Assembly: GCA_031772625.1 (NCBI GenBank)
Contig: CM062815.1
Span: 116,878,989 to 116,942,988, forward strand
Direction of reading: 5' to 3'
DNA: 64,000 nucleotides
DNA from: Pinus tabuliformis
Lineage: Eukaryota; Streptophyta; Pinopsida; Pinales; Pinaceae
The notes beneath the pieces were generated by a model. That model saw only the letters and a program-made list of their open reading frames with translations. It ran no database searches and had not been told where the DNA came from. Below are positions 21,376 through 33,700 of this stretch, one piece after another. Every line of letters begins with the position of its first letter. The stretch's first letter is position 1. The translations under genes were made by a program, and so were the position numbers.

Positions 21376-21698
21376 GTCGAAGCATTCGTAAATCCCAATC
21401 CATTAACCCTGGATTAGAACATAACCGTAGTTCCCTTGACTGGATCTACATGATACCATGGGTAGAAAACCATCATGCCCAAAACCATGTGAAAAACCCA
21501 TGCACAAAACCATAGGTAGGTCTGCCCACCTAATATAGGGTCCAAAAAAAAATCCAAGGGTGTTGTTCCGAACCCCATATAGGGGGGCTATCACCCCCCC
21601 TATGACCCCCCTGCTGTGGTTGGCACAACAAACAGGGCAAACTATCGCCCCCCTATGTGTGCGACTAGTCGTGGAAAGAATATAAAACACACCCAACA
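21158..21698 (-). repeat. 5' LTR of minus-strand Copia, with TA expansion
   Basis: 541 bp. Most of the extra length over the other LTR comes from an uninterrupted (TA)n at 21322-21372, where the partner LTR has only a short ttcatatatc. Confidence 0.92.
21322..21372. repeat. (TA)n microsatellite
   Basis: About 25 TA units within the LTR of the minus-strand Copia element. Confidence 0.97.
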
Positions 21699-21827
21699 CC
21701 TACAATGGAGGCTTTGACCTGTTGACCAATGACCCAAGCATGAAAACCATGTGTTAATAATTCAAATTTATTTTAAAATAAAAAATTATTTTTCTTTATT
21801 TTCACAAATACAATTATGAAGACTGAC

Positions 21828-22325
21828 AATAGTTACATTATTCAACACCATGAACATATTCCTCCCCAGTACTTTATTCGTATTGTATCTGATAAGTGGT
21901 TGGGGTCATGAAAAATACTGCCAGTTTCATTTAGACATCTTATTTTTCCAAAGAAATACCCACCTCCAATTGAGTTTCTAGACTTATATCCACTTCATGT
22001 GTCTGCATTAAGAAATCCTTCATACAAATCACTATATCAACAATTTAGACACTTCAATCCTATTCAAACTCAGGTATTTGTAGTGCTTTATAACTCAGAT
22101 GATAATGTTTTAGTTGCAACACCTACTGGTAGTGGTAAGACTATTTGTGTTGAGTTTTCTTTACTACAATTGCATCAAAAAGGCCCAGACAATGTATTTC
22201 GATGTGTCTATATTGCTCCTATAGAATCTCTTGCCAAAGAGAGATATCGGGATTGGGAGCAGAAATTTGGAATAGAGACAAAACAAACCCAAAACTTCCT
22301 CCTACACTTGAAAAGACTCCTTTAG
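21828..22325 (+). pseudogene. BRR2: BRR2-type U5 snRNP helicase fragment
   Basis: The frame reads IPPQYFIRIVSDKWLGS, stop (TGA 21909-21911), then [64 protein letters not shown] and [21 protein letters not shown]. This matches, from memory, the linker and motif I (Walker [10 protein letters not shown]) of the second Ski2-like helicase cassette of BRR2, the spliceosomal U4/U6 unwinding helicase. The upstream YIIQHHEH seems to be joined to PPQYF across a deletion. The piece is about 160 codons of a protein of about 2,100 and lacks the DExH motif and everything after. No introns are visible in this stretch. It begins just after the Copia LTR, but I see no proof that the element carried it. Confidence 0.85.
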
Positions 22326-22329
22326 GCTG

Positions 22330-23140
22330 CGACTACTTTAGATACTCTCCACTTATGATGAATTTCACTTGGGTTGGTGAGAATGAGGCTTCTCCTCACT
22401 CTAATTTATATACTTCTCAAGGGCTTCATCTAATCTATTGTTGTGGGCTTGACAACTCATAAAATTACATAAGATGACTTGAACAAATCATGTGCAAACC
22501 CAACAACCATATAGAAAAATGAAAATATCATCATAGACAACTCGTATTTCGATTATTTTCATTGCCTCTAGTTCCTCTCAAAGTCCTCTAACACCTCCAT
22601 GTGTCAAATCATCGAAATGCCTCTTGGTTGCACACCCACTCGCTTTTGTGCAAAGCCCAAGGGATTGGGTTATTAGTCCACAAGTCACTTTTGTGTGTCA
22701 ATTCCTCCAAAACCTATAACCTAGGGTTTGGAGTACCTCCCAAGCTAAAAATCTCAACAACCTCGACATCCAAAAACTTTTCCTTTTATTCCACCGAAAC
22801 TAGTTACATTCTTCAACATATCAAAGTATGTGGGTAATTTTTTGTAATGGAAGATTAAATTCTATCAGATTATGGTGAATTCTCAAGTTATCAAGTGATT
22901 TCATTGGTTAGGATGAATAGGTTTTAAATATTACTTAAATATTTTAAACTCAAAGAACTTCCATATAAGTCACTTGTACTAATATAATGTTCATGTGGTT
23001 TCGTCAAGAAGTTTCTTAACATCCCTTATAACACTCTCTAACAATTTGTCTTGCTTGATGGAGTGTTATAAGATGTTCAACCAAACAAGTATTTTTCATA
23101 TCTATCTTCGTCGATTAATGAAATTTCAGGTAGGATAAAA
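22330..23140. other. No gene recognised
   Basis: Short frames only (for example 22601-22837 +), without motifs. No matching repeats found in the window. Confidence 0.4.
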
Positions 23141-23144
23141 TAAA

Positions 23145-23812
23145 TTGACAAAACATTTGTTACGTCATCTAAAAGGCAAAGATCAACTAGAGGTGAAAAT
23201 ATTTGAAGAAAATTCATGCATGGAAAGTTTTCTCGCTAAAGGGGGGTCATTTTCTTATGATAATGAGAGCATAGATGGAATCGAGGTTCCCTTGAGGTAC
23301 AAACATCTAGTGAAACAATGGGCACACAAGGATATTCCTGAAATAAACACTGATTTTTCTGTCAATGAAAAGATATACTACATTGCCCCATCATCATTAC
23401 ATGGTTTGGGGATATTTTCCATGGATGGCATAAAGTTATGTTACGAAGGATTAACTAAATTGATGGAGTATGTCAGACCATGTTACAACTACAATGATTG
23501 GGTACGACTAGTCCAATATACCAAAAGTATGCAAAGATATGGAGTGGCAGCGAATTATATACAATTAAAAGGCAACGATGAAAATAAAGGTGCAAATATG
23601 TATATTGATGGAAGGCAAAAAGCAAAAGGGAATATTGTAGGGTTTATAAATAGTACATGGCTCATCACTACAAATAAGCAACCCAATTACATATTCGAGG
23701 GATGTGAAGGAAACCGTGTATTCACATGTGCCATTAAATCAATAGTTGCAGGGGAACAATTGATCATTGATTACAATTTGAATAGAATAAATACAAATAT
23801 TGCTATTATGAG
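23145..23812 (+). pseudogene. Divergent SET-domain protein fragment
   Basis: An open frame of about 225 codons up to a likely splice donor at ATGAG|GTGGTATG near 23813; the track frame runs on to 23867. SET-type blocks in order are LHGLGIFSMDG (the G-x-G entry), MYIDGRQKAKGNIVGFINST (position of the N-H-S-C core, here INST without H or C), QPNYIFEG, and RVFTCAIKSIVAGEQLIIDYNLNRI (the G-E-x-L-x-x-D-Y end). SET proteins methylate lysines, mostly on histones. Loss of the NHSC core residues makes catalysis doubtful. I recall a related repeated SET family in mosses, ferns and conifers (not checked). The frame starts without a clear ATG, so an upstream exon or truncation is likely. Confidence 0.65.
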
Positions 23813-24000
23813 GTGGTATGTATTCAATTTTACCCAACTTGTAAGTAATTCCTATTCTATGTTATGATTTTCATTTACTACATGAAGTTTCTATATAAAT
23901 TTAGACATATGTCAATATTGGTTTTCTTATTAATATAATGATGATTAATTGTTGATGAATTACAAATTACACTTATTTGATAAACATGGTGATAAAGGGG

Positions 24001-26091
24001 AAGACACCAGCCTTAGAGTAGTCCATAGATGCTCATGAGGAAGAGGTAACTGATGATGCAATTTTTATGTCCATCGATCCAATGCAAGTGATAAGGAAGC
24101 TTAAATTCAAAGCAAACAAAAAACCTAATTATTTAGCTCTTATTGAGCCTCAGACAAATGAGATAAAAGGCGAAATTAGAACCTTGTTGCAATAAGTTCA
24201 TCAGTATGGGGTGAGCAACTCATTTAATTATCCCAATTATTTGTTTATGATTTAGTTATCTCATCCTTTATAAAAAAACTCTTTATTTTACAAGAGTTTT
24301 TGGCGGAGTTTGATCCTCATGCTACGACTATGGGTCGGGCCGGTGTTGGTAGCAGTGTTGATGCTCCACTTGTGAGTGAGTCACTGGTCATTGAGACCAG
24401 TACAACTGCTCAACCACCCACAGCAAGATCTGCACCCCCTGAACAATGTACGTCAGGATCTACACATGATGTTGTGGATGCAGAGCATGATACAATTGCA
24501 CAATTTGAAATGAGATTTCCTGGATCTTCTCGTGTTACTAGAACAGGATCACTACCGATCACGTTTTTTATAGATGATGATAATGTCCCTACGAAAATAG
24601 AGAAACTTCCAGGTATTTAAGAATTGTTTTAAATATTAAGTACAACCTAAATGAAATTAACATATACTCTGTCATTATTTTAAACTAATGATAATACCAT
24701 TTTGTAGGAAATGATGTATTTTATAGGGGTTTGTATGACATTACCTTGGAAATATTTGGGCCAACCATTCACACAAACTGGAAATGTCAAAGTTCCAAGT
24801 TAAAAGAGAACTTATTAACAGGATGGTTCACATGTTCGGTGACAGTACCTTCAACAAATTTTGAGTACCCTCAAAGGAAGACCTACATTTAAAATATTTG
24901 TGGGACTAGTATAGGTCTCAATTAGAAAGGGCCAGGTCACATGAGCGCCCTACATCGATTCTAGAGATGGAATCAAGAGAACTCATGGAAAATGCACACG
25001 AGAAGGCACTTCAAAAAGAAGGGAAGACTCCACTCAGACCAGGAAGACATGAGGCACGTTTAATAATGTAATTATGATGTTTTATTGTCATTGTGACATC
25101 TAATCAAGTTTTTCAATGTTTTACATATAGACTCCTGGATACTTCCAAAGCCACACATGCAAGAATAGCCAAACATGGGCAGCATCATCTTGGCTTGGGT
25201 GGTTACTTGAAACTGGCCACAAAAATTGTAATTATATAAAAACCTAATTTGCATCCAAATTATAAATTGTTAACAATTTTAATTTAATATTGTAGAAGAA
25301 GAAAAATTCATGTTCTAATGCAAAATTGTAGGGAACACAATTCAAAGAGGCTCCCACAAGGAAGACCTAAATCTTGCTTTCAAGTATGACTATCAAGTCG
25401 TGGTTGAATAGAGGACAAGCTTGGTGTCTTCATAGTCTTCCAGCATTAACATAACACTCAGACAAATAAAAGTAACGAATAAAATTTATAAATCAATACT
25501 TTTACAATCTATTGGTTATTATTTTTGGCCATAAAGTAATGTGCTTGATTATAAAAAGCAGGCAAGTAATGCAGATACAACACATGAGCCTATTGACAGT
25601 GGAGTGCATGATCTTGAGACTGATGTTCAGCTTGGTACTGGATGTATTTCATGTGTTATAAAAAAATTGCATTATCAAATACAATTAAAAATATTTAAAT
25701 GCAAATGGTGTATTAATTATAACCTTTCTTGTTTCTACACCAAAGCATGTATAGGATGTGGCCAAAGAAGAGGAGGAACATATGGCCACATCCGAAAGTA
25801 TTCCGCTTCCCTCCACTACCGAAGCAGGTAAAGAACACTATACTACTCTTTTTATTAATAAAACATTTGTAATAATAATAACTATAAATATGAATTTAAA
25901 ATTTCTTTCTTATTGCAGTTGATGCTCGGCCCCACTTGCAACAACATAGTCGTAGGACTAGGTCAGCAACAAGACATATTATGCTAGAGACCACAACAAC
26001 TGAAGGGGGCCAAGATCAAGACATCCTAGCTAATTACATGTTAAAAAAGAGAAAGAAAACTAATAAAAAATCACTGAACTTGTTTATTTAG
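24001..26091 (+). pseudogene. Decayed multi-exon gene of unknown function
   Basis: Several frames are bounded by plausible splice sites. Exon A is about 24001-24210 (HEEEVTDDAIFMSIDP..., with two stops). Exon B is about 24293-24613 (FLAEFDPHATTMGRAGVG... LPG, ending at gt). Exon C starts 24709 after ttttgtag (NDVFYRGLYDITLEIFG, with frame breaks) and includes SQLERARSHERPTS. A later exon ends near 25829 (EEEEHMATSESIPLPSTTEA, then gtaaag). The last exon is 25918-26091 (VDARPHLQQHSRRTRSATRH..., ending KKRKKTNKKSLNLFI and stop, a basic nuclear-localisation-like tail). I do not recognise the family. It follows the SET fragment in the same direction and could be the same gene. Its last intron and exon recur near 29.07-29.23 kb. 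Confidence 0.5.
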
Positions 26092-26477
26092 AGCCCATTT
26101 TTTTGAGTACCACATTTTTTACTGAGAGGTTGAATGCCTCATGGCATGTGCACATGTAACTTTAGTCTATCATAATAAAAAGTTGTGATTTTTCCATTGC
26201 AAAAAATTAGAATTTTGTTTCATATCGTGTAAACATATTTTTTGTGATACAAAGAGGGTGTACAATACCATATATTTGCTAAATTCATGGTATAAGTCAA
26301 TTAACTCTATTATGAACACCAAGATCATGTAATCAAATTCCTGTGTTAAACTAAGCCTTTACACAATACATGCCCATGATAATTCAACCATCTACTAATT
26401 TTTATACCTATCCCACACCACCATACACTACCGCTCTCCTACTTTAGGTGCTAGCTACTCCTGCTTCAATGCCTAAT
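26092..26477. other. 3' flank of the decayed gene
   Basis: Contains the stretch catatcgtgtaaacatattttttgtgata near 26222, diverged copies of which recur at about 28155, 29255 and 29400, so this flank is also repeated downstream. Confidence 0.5.
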
Positions 26478-27114
26478 CACAAAAAATTGTGATTATGATG
26501 GAAATTTAAGTACATATGTGTGTAATTTCCATGGCAGGACATATGAATTGTCATCCCCAAATTTCCCCTCAATGATTATAACCTTAAATATGCTAGCACT
26601 AGTCTATCTCATCATCTCAAAATGACCCGACAGATGAAAATTTACAATTTATGTCATCATCACTTCACACTATCTCATGAATGACCCTTTCTACAGATTA
26701 TATGCATGAATTTATGGAAGGCCATCCCCTCTACCTATCCTATGATTGATTGTGACAACAAGTGAATAAATGACAATTGATGGATCTTTGTTGACAAGAT
26801 CCCCTACTTATAAATTGTACTTTGTTCACCTGTTCTCACAATCAATCATAGGCTAGGTAGAGGGGATGGTCTACTAGAAATTCATGCATATAATCTATAT
26901 AAGGGGTCATCTATGAGATAGTGTGAAGTGATGATGATAGACATGGTAAATTTTCATTTGTCGGGTCATTTTGAGATGGTGATGATAGACCAATGCTAGC
27001 CCATTCAAGGTTATAATCATTGATGGGAAATGTGTGAAGGACAATTCATACATCCCATCATGGAAATTACACTCATGTGTACTTAAATTGTCATCATAAT
27101 CACAAACTGTTGTG
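26478..27114. mobile_element. Foldback element: long inverted repeat of about 640 bp
   Basis: Arms 26478-26794 and 26799-27114 are reverse complements over about 315 bp with scattered mismatches. Examples are tgattatgatggaaatttaa against its partner near 27095, gaccatcccctctacct-type blocks on both sides, and atttatgcat near 26700/26885. The apex is only a few bases, around 26795. No coding frame. Such near-perfect hairpins are typical of foldback/MITE elements and of inverted repeats that yield small RNAs. Flanking target duplication was not clear. Confidence 0.85.
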
Positions 27115-28054
27115 AATTGACAACTAATATATGTTAGAATTTTGTTAGAATACTATAGATTAGAAAATGTAACCAATATATAGATTAGTTACAATAAATA
27201 TAGTAGAAATTAATATAACAACCATTTCAACTGTGTCAACTACTCTATATTGAGACTAATCTTGATGCTTTATGGGGTCGTGTATCAACTCATCTCATGC
27301 TTTATCCCAATAATCATTGAATGTCATAATATTTCTCTGAGGTTCTATTCAAATACTGGAAATTTATAAGACTTGTAGCCTTCCATTATTTGCACGACTC
27401 TCTAGCTTCAAGTGGTACACTAAGTCTATGTTAATCAGTGTACGTTTAATGAAGGTATTTTATTGTCCTCAATCAATATTCAGGAGATCTTGCAAACATT
27501 ATGTCATAGGTATGGGCTCATTTAAGTTATTCATATTTTCTATTTTCTTAGTTTGAACAATATTAGAAGTCTCATGCTCATAACACACACACATACACAG
27601 ATGTCAATATTTACCCAATATTAATCATTAAGATTTATGCATCGAACATAGCTCTCAGCTTCTATACTCATGTTTAGACTTTAGATCTTATATATGTATG
27701 TGCAAGACTACTTTGTCCTATTCAAATACAATGACTATAGTTTTTGGACTAGGTTTGATCTTTTAACAATGTGTTTTCAAACTTAATTCGAATACCCTCT
27801 TTAGAAAGTGAATTTCAGTCTTTAATCATGATCAGTATTTGTTTTTGGATTTTTTAAAATTTGAAACAATTCAAATGCCTAGTTTCAAGAACAAGCTCAT
27901 GCACATCATTTGGATGAGACCTAATCTATTGAAGGATAAATGTGCAATTATTAATTTTACAATTATATTAAATTTCTCATTTTAAGCATCTAAAAACATC
28001 ATCGACTACACTCTTTCATAAATATTTTATACAAATCCCTCTTATCTATTCCTC
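27115..28054. other. No gene recognised
   Basis: AT-rich, no frames of note, no repeats detected inside the window. Confidence 0.45.
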
Positions 28055-28590
28055 TAAACCCCTAAGTATTTTGTGTTTATTATTAATGAATGAATGAATG
28101 AATGTTATATGTTAATGAATAATTGCTATATGTATCTTTGTGTACATGACGATGTTTCATATTATGTAAACATATTTTTTATGATAAAAGTTATTAAGAT
28201 GAAATATCTTGTGGATTCACGAATGAATGGGTGAATGAATGGATAGATGTTTTCTTTGTTTTTTTATGTATCTTAATGTCTTGCTTTTAACTATTTCCTA
28301 TATAGTAGATATATTGGGTATAAGGGAATTGAGAGTGGTGGGGGAGGGGAGGGGCATGAGAGCTTCCACCTTCACGTGGTTGGCCCTCTTCAATAAAGAA
28401 TAAATTAGGATTTGGATAATCTGGGAGAAAAGCACCCAGAATCCAAAAGAGAAACAATAAAGTCAATGTTGACTTCGTTGTTGCTTTGTCGAGTGGAGGG
28501 AGGTTTGCTTGAACAAGATTAAACTACTCCAACAATTTATTCTTAAAACCAAGAGGAGCTCATTTAGGTATTCATATTGTCTATATTATA
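28055..28590. repeat. Direct repeat, copy 1 of 2
   Basis: About 500 bp similar to 29303-29812. Shared landmarks are gaatgaatgaatg, catattatgtaaa, ctatatagtaga, accttcacgtggttggccct, gaataaattaggatttggat and aaactactccaacaatttat. Each copy begins in a sequence resembling the 3' flank of the gene ending at 26091. Confidence 0.88.
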
Positions 28591-28766
28591 ATCTCCATAT
28601 TATAATGATTTTGTTTCATATTGTCCATATTAGAATCTCCATATTTCCTTTGTTGTCCTCTTCTTGGAAAATACAACGTTAATCCATTGTACAATCTCCA
28701 CAATCCATTAGTGATTCATAGTTAAAAGCAAAATGACTGACATTAACATAACCTAGAACTGATCTT

Positions 28767-29047
28767 CAAAACTTAAAAAAATGAAATAATTACCACAATA
28801 TCAAAATGAAAAAGTACGATTTTGTAGATACTTCTCAAACAAAGCTCAATATTGATCAAGACAGCTAATTTTTGGGGCATCTATGAATTCCAAACATACT
28901 CTTGGATATATGCCATACACGCTACTAGTGAAGATGGGAGGAAATATTGAGTTTCCTTGACCAGTATCGACGCTCTGTATGAGAAGTATCTATAAAATTA
29001 CACTTATGTGTTTTGATATTGTGGGAATTGTTTCCTTTTTTAAATTA
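28767..29047. mobile_element. MITE-like element with terminal inverted repeats
   Basis: Left arm 28767-28847 and right arm 28975-29047 are reverse complements with mismatches. The blocks accacaatatcaaaa and tagatacttctca on the left pair with tgagaagtatcta and ttttgatattgtgg on the right. About 280 bp long with no coding capacity. It lies between the two 500-bp direct repeats. Confidence 0.65.
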
Positions 29048-29064
29048 CAATGTCGACTAGTGCA

Positions 29065-29230
29065 CGAGGTAAAGAAAACTCTAATGCTAATTTTATTAAT
29101 GAATAATAACAAAAAATATCAATCTAACATTTTTTTTTATAGTTGACGATCCACCCCTCTTGCGGCAACCTCAAAATTTCATTACATGACCAGGCCACCT
29201 AAAATAAAGGAAAAGAAAAAGAATTGATTG
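29065..29230 (+). pseudogene. Duplicate of the last intron and exon of the 24-26 kb gene
   Basis: gtaaagaaaactc... followed by a T-rich acceptor ending atag and then ttgacgatccacccctcttgc parallels gtaaagaacac... gcag and ttgatgctcggccccacttgc at 25832-25945. The exon copy has a stop. It shows that at least part of this gene was duplicated locally or is a dispersed family. Confidence 0.55.
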
Positions 29231-29302
29231 TAATAATTATATCATTAGAAAAATCACGTACCATCTTATGAAAACATATTTTTGATGATAATTTTTTTTG
29301 AG

Positions 29303-29812
29303 ATGAAGTATTTTGTGCCTATGATTAATTAATGAATGAATGAATGTTATATGTTAATGAATAATTGATATATGTCTCTTTATGTACATGGCGTTGTTTC
29401 ATATTATGTAAAAATATTTTTTATGATAAAATTGATTGAGATGAAATATTTTGTGGATTTACGAATGAATGTTTGCTATTCATTTTTTTTTATGTATCTT
29501 AATGTCTTTCTTTCAAATATTTCCTATATAGTAGACAGGTTGGGTATTGGGGAATTGAGAGTGATGTGAGGGATGGGAGGGGCCATGAGAACCTCCACCT
29601 TCACGTGGTTGGCCCTGTTCAGTAGAGAATAAATTAGGATTTGGATAATATTGGAGCAAAACACCCTCAATCCAACATAGCAACAACAAATTCAATGTTG
29701 AATTTGCTACTACTTCATCGAATGGAGGGAGGTTTGCTCCAAGATTAAACTACTCCAACAATTTATTCTCGAAACCAAGAGGGGCTCATTCATGTATTCA
29801 CTCATGCAATTC
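29303..29812. repeat. Direct repeat, copy 2 of 2
   Basis: Partner of 28055-28590, diverged by many substitutions and small gaps. Confidence 0.88.
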
Positions 29813-30725
29813 TTTTTAATTATTATTTATTCATGCAATTAAAAGTAATATTTAGTCAAATTTGACCTAAGTTTGCCTCATTAGTCTCATGAATATGTGT
29901 AGGACAACTACTTTCAATTCAAATGTTGAAGTGGAATAACTATCTAAAGAAAATAGCTCAAAATCGTAAGGGTTTAGGTGATACAACATTTTTTTTTTTT
30001 TTTTTGTCTGATACGCCTTGGTCGAGTGGGAGTTACATAAATTCTTATAAGAAATAACAAAATATTCCATGAAACAAATTCATGTAGTATTTGTATTTCT
30101 TTGACAATTGTGTTTTTATTTGAGTGAAAGACCATAAACTGTCATTTTTCATGCAAGGCAATAGTAGAAACTCTTATTCTATTAATTGGGCATAAGGCAT
30201 TGGTATGATTTTTCTTCTATTTTATTAATTATTTATCACATCTATCTTCTCCTCCTTCCTTTGTTTTGTAGGTACTTTCATTTGGATATTCGGATTTGAA
30301 AGAATTACTATGGTTGGAGTCTGAATACATGGAAAAAACTCATCAAAGTACTGCTCAACTTTAGCCCACCAAGTACTTGCCTACCACATGCATGATTTAG
30401 TTTTGTGTTGCATTTGATTTCAAGCAAGTTTTTATTTCTACATTGCAAATCTTCCAAGAGCATAAATGTTAAGAAAAACCAGGGAAAACAAAACTAGGGT
30501 TTCTTTTATAATGTTTTCTCTTGTTATATTGATAATTCTTGTGATAGAATGTTAGTTCATCATTATTTTGTGTTCATCATCAAGACAATGTCAATAAAGA
30601 ATATCACAATGTAAACAAGAACACCAAAAATAGGCTCCAGACCAGAGAAAAACCCCTCAACCGGGGAAAAACCCAAAAACTTCTCTTCTTATAAAAATTC
30701 AAGGAAGACTTCCACGTTATGAACC
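29813..30725. other. Mostly unassigned; possible isolated terminal exon
   Basis: At about 30271-30366 a ttttgtag acceptor is followed by an open stretch VLSFGYSDLKELLWLESEYMEK and a stop, which looks exon-like. No upstream exon was found. The rest is AT-rich with a T-run at 29991-30006. Confidence 0.3.
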
Positions 30726-33700
30726 TGTTAGTCTTAGTCAGTTCAGCATGTCACCAGTGATCAAATATGCGCTTACAAGGTGTTGTTAGGGTGTCAAGTC
30801 AAATTTTTGTCATTTCAATGAATATTCAAATAAAATTTTGGTCACTGGCTATTGATGTCTAGGTCAATTCTGCTCCCTTCACTTACTCATGGTCTTCGTC
30901 ACTCATCATGGTCATTGTCTTCTTCGAGGTATCATATCTTCATTTGAGTGTCTTAGGTCATGAAATGGTTAAATTCCTCATTTTAGGTCATGGTCTAGGG
31001 TTTCACTTCATGTTTCATCATGATACCATATGTCAAAACAAAAACATGTCTATCATGTGATTCAGTGGGTAAATGGAGTTAGCAGCTTAGGGAAAGAAAA
31101 ATAAAGGTAAAGGGAATGTTTAAATTCAAATAAGACAATGTTGCAGTACACTATCTTGTCTCATCATTCTCATAGGGATAGTTTTTCTTCAAAATATGTT
31201 TCTGACCCAATGGAGAATAATTTTACAAATGTGAAAGAGGTTTTTGTCCATTATAGTCCAAGGAACAAAAACCTCCTTCATTTTATGCACAGGTATTATG
31301 ATTTGAGAGAAATGCCCAAACTACACTTGCAACGAGAGAGTTGTTACAATTCTGGACAGCTTGACTTCAAGACAATTTTTTAGGGATTTAGAGCAACTAT
31401 TGGTAGTGCTTAAGGACTCTATTGTGTGGCATACTTCCTAAGGTTTCCAATGGTACCTTCATATCGTGATTTGGATTGGTGGAAGGAATCCAAAAGTTCT
31501 TTGCAAGTTGGCACTGTGCTTTTGTCAGAGACACCCTGGGTTTTTGGAGTGACCTTGGGAAAATCATTTTTTCTCCTTGGTGGAGTGTCCAAATTACATG
31601 CTTGAGGTGTCCATATTGTATCAGACTTCAAGAGATTTCCAACGAGCTATCAAGTTTGTAATTTGGATTAGTTTAAGGCCTCCAAAAGTGGTTTTCAAGT
31701 CGGTGCTGCGCTTCTGTGAACTGCATTGCGCTTCTGGAGGTGGCATTGCGCTTCTGTGAACTGCGCTGCGCTTATGCCAGAGCAACCCAAAACTCATCCA
31801 AACTCACCCAAATTTTGATTTTGAAGCTTTCAAACCTATTTCTTTCTATTCTAAGCTTGTTCACAAGTAAGTATAAGTCTTTTTCTCACCTTTTTCCTTT
31901 GGCAAGATGAATGCAAATGCAAGTTCTCTTCATCTAGGGTTTAGGTGAAATTTTCATGCTGCAAGCACTAGTGTAACTGATGGTTTGGTTAGTTTTGATA
32001 TTGAAAACATGTAAATATTCCACCTCACACCTATGTACATGTTTAAAACACCCTTTTATTCACTAAATAACTTATCAATCATTAGATTGCCTCACCCTTA
32101 CCTAAACCCTAGCTCATACCTAGCATTTTGAGCAGATTTCCTAGCAGCTTTGTTTTTCAATTTCTCCTAATCATTTCTTTCCCTAATTTCACTCCATTTA
32201 AGCTTCCTAAGTTTTCTACCACCCCTATCCATCTCCCAAAATTCCCCTATCATCATCTCCCTTCCCTAACTCCCTCATTTCATCATTTCCTTCCTTGAGC
32301 AAGAAAATAGTCAGCTTAAGACTAAACAATTGATCATGGAGAAAGAGCAGTCCAAGATGCTACATCAAGGAGGAAAAGGTAAAGTAGTGTTGGAGCTTGG
32401 TGAACATGATGAACAGGAAAAGTAGGTTGAAAAGAAAAATCCAAGGACAAAGGGTCTCAAAAGGCATTGAAGAAAGAAAAAGAACAAAACCTACTGAATG
32501 CAGACTTGGACATTGAAGACATAATTGCTTTGGAAATCAGTGAAGACAGGGAGTTTTGGCTTGACAAGATCAATTTCCACCTTGAGAAGCTCCTTGAAAA
32601 GGTTAACAAGGATAACAAGTTGCAAAGGAATATGGTCATCCATTATTACACAAGGAATCAGGTTTCCAAGGTCAGAATTAAGTAGTTGAAGGCCAAACTC
32701 AAAGAAAACCCTAAAAAGTAAAAATGAGAAGGAAAACTTAGAGATGTTTGCTGAGGCATCCATGAAATCTTAATATACCTCATTTTGAATTTCTGGACCA
32801 ATTTTTGGAGTTTTATAATCATTTTTTGTTTTTGGTGAATTTTGGTGCAAAACTCAGAAATTGAGCTAGTCACAAAAGAGTAGCGCCTTGGCGCTGCACT
32901 TTTTCCTTAGGCACTCAAATCACAAATGGCTTCTAATTTTGGAAAGCCCTTGGCATGCTCTTAAAACCAATTTCTTAATATTTTCAAGAGGGGGCCCAAA
33001 TTTTGAGAAAAAAGGGAAAACATGGTAAAAAATAAGCTTTCTGGACCTCTTTTTGACAGGCGTTGCGCTTCTGGAGCGACCTTGGGAGATTGGGTTTTTG
33101 AAGGCCTTCCCATGGGTCATTTTCAAAAATTCAAGGTGTTATGGAAACTATACTTGAAAATATAGTTGACCGTTCTTTCAAATATTCATTTAGGCCTCTG
33201 GAAGGCACCTTAAAGTGGGCTCAAAGTCCTCATTGTGCTTTTGCAATTTCCTATGTTTTTTACTTTAAATTTCACTATGTAAATCTCCTAGTTTTCAGTT
33301 TGACTTGGCCAAAGTAAAAAATCTTGATGAAATTGAACTTGGTTCGAGGTTAGATGATGTAGGCATGAATAAATGCACATGATAAGTTGTTTTTTATGTT
33401 TAGTAGGCCTCATTAAGGAAGTATAATCCAAATCAAAGTCTACAAGAAGTGTTTGTATTTGACCTTCTCACTCTCACCTATTGGATGAGAGAATATTGAA
33501 ATCCGTTCCACCACCTAGGAATTGGACTCCTGTAGGTGGGGAAGTGTTTCAATTGAGTCTATATGTACTATTTATCATTCAGAGGGAAGGGTTTTACTTT
33601 TGTGGAGGAGGCTTGTATGTTATGATCTTTTTAACTAATATAGGAGCAGTTGCAGCTATTTTTCAGGAAATCTAGTTTAGTGAGTCTATGGTGTTTGTTC

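Larger units (their letters stand above)
16610..21698 (-). mobile_element. Full-length degenerate Copia element, minus strand
   Basis: LTRs 16610-17097 (488 bp, 3') and 21158-21698 (541 bp, 5') read TGTTGG...CCTACA in element orientation. Flanks are CCTAT (16605-16609) and CCTAC (21699-21703), a target duplication with one mismatch. A tRNA-iMet-type PBS lies directly inside the 5' LTR, and a tract reading aagtgggataa in sense abuts the 3' LTR. The interior holds gag, protease, integrase, reverse transcriptase and RNase H, all with stops. Larger LTR divergence than element 1 marks it as much older. Confidence 0.93.
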
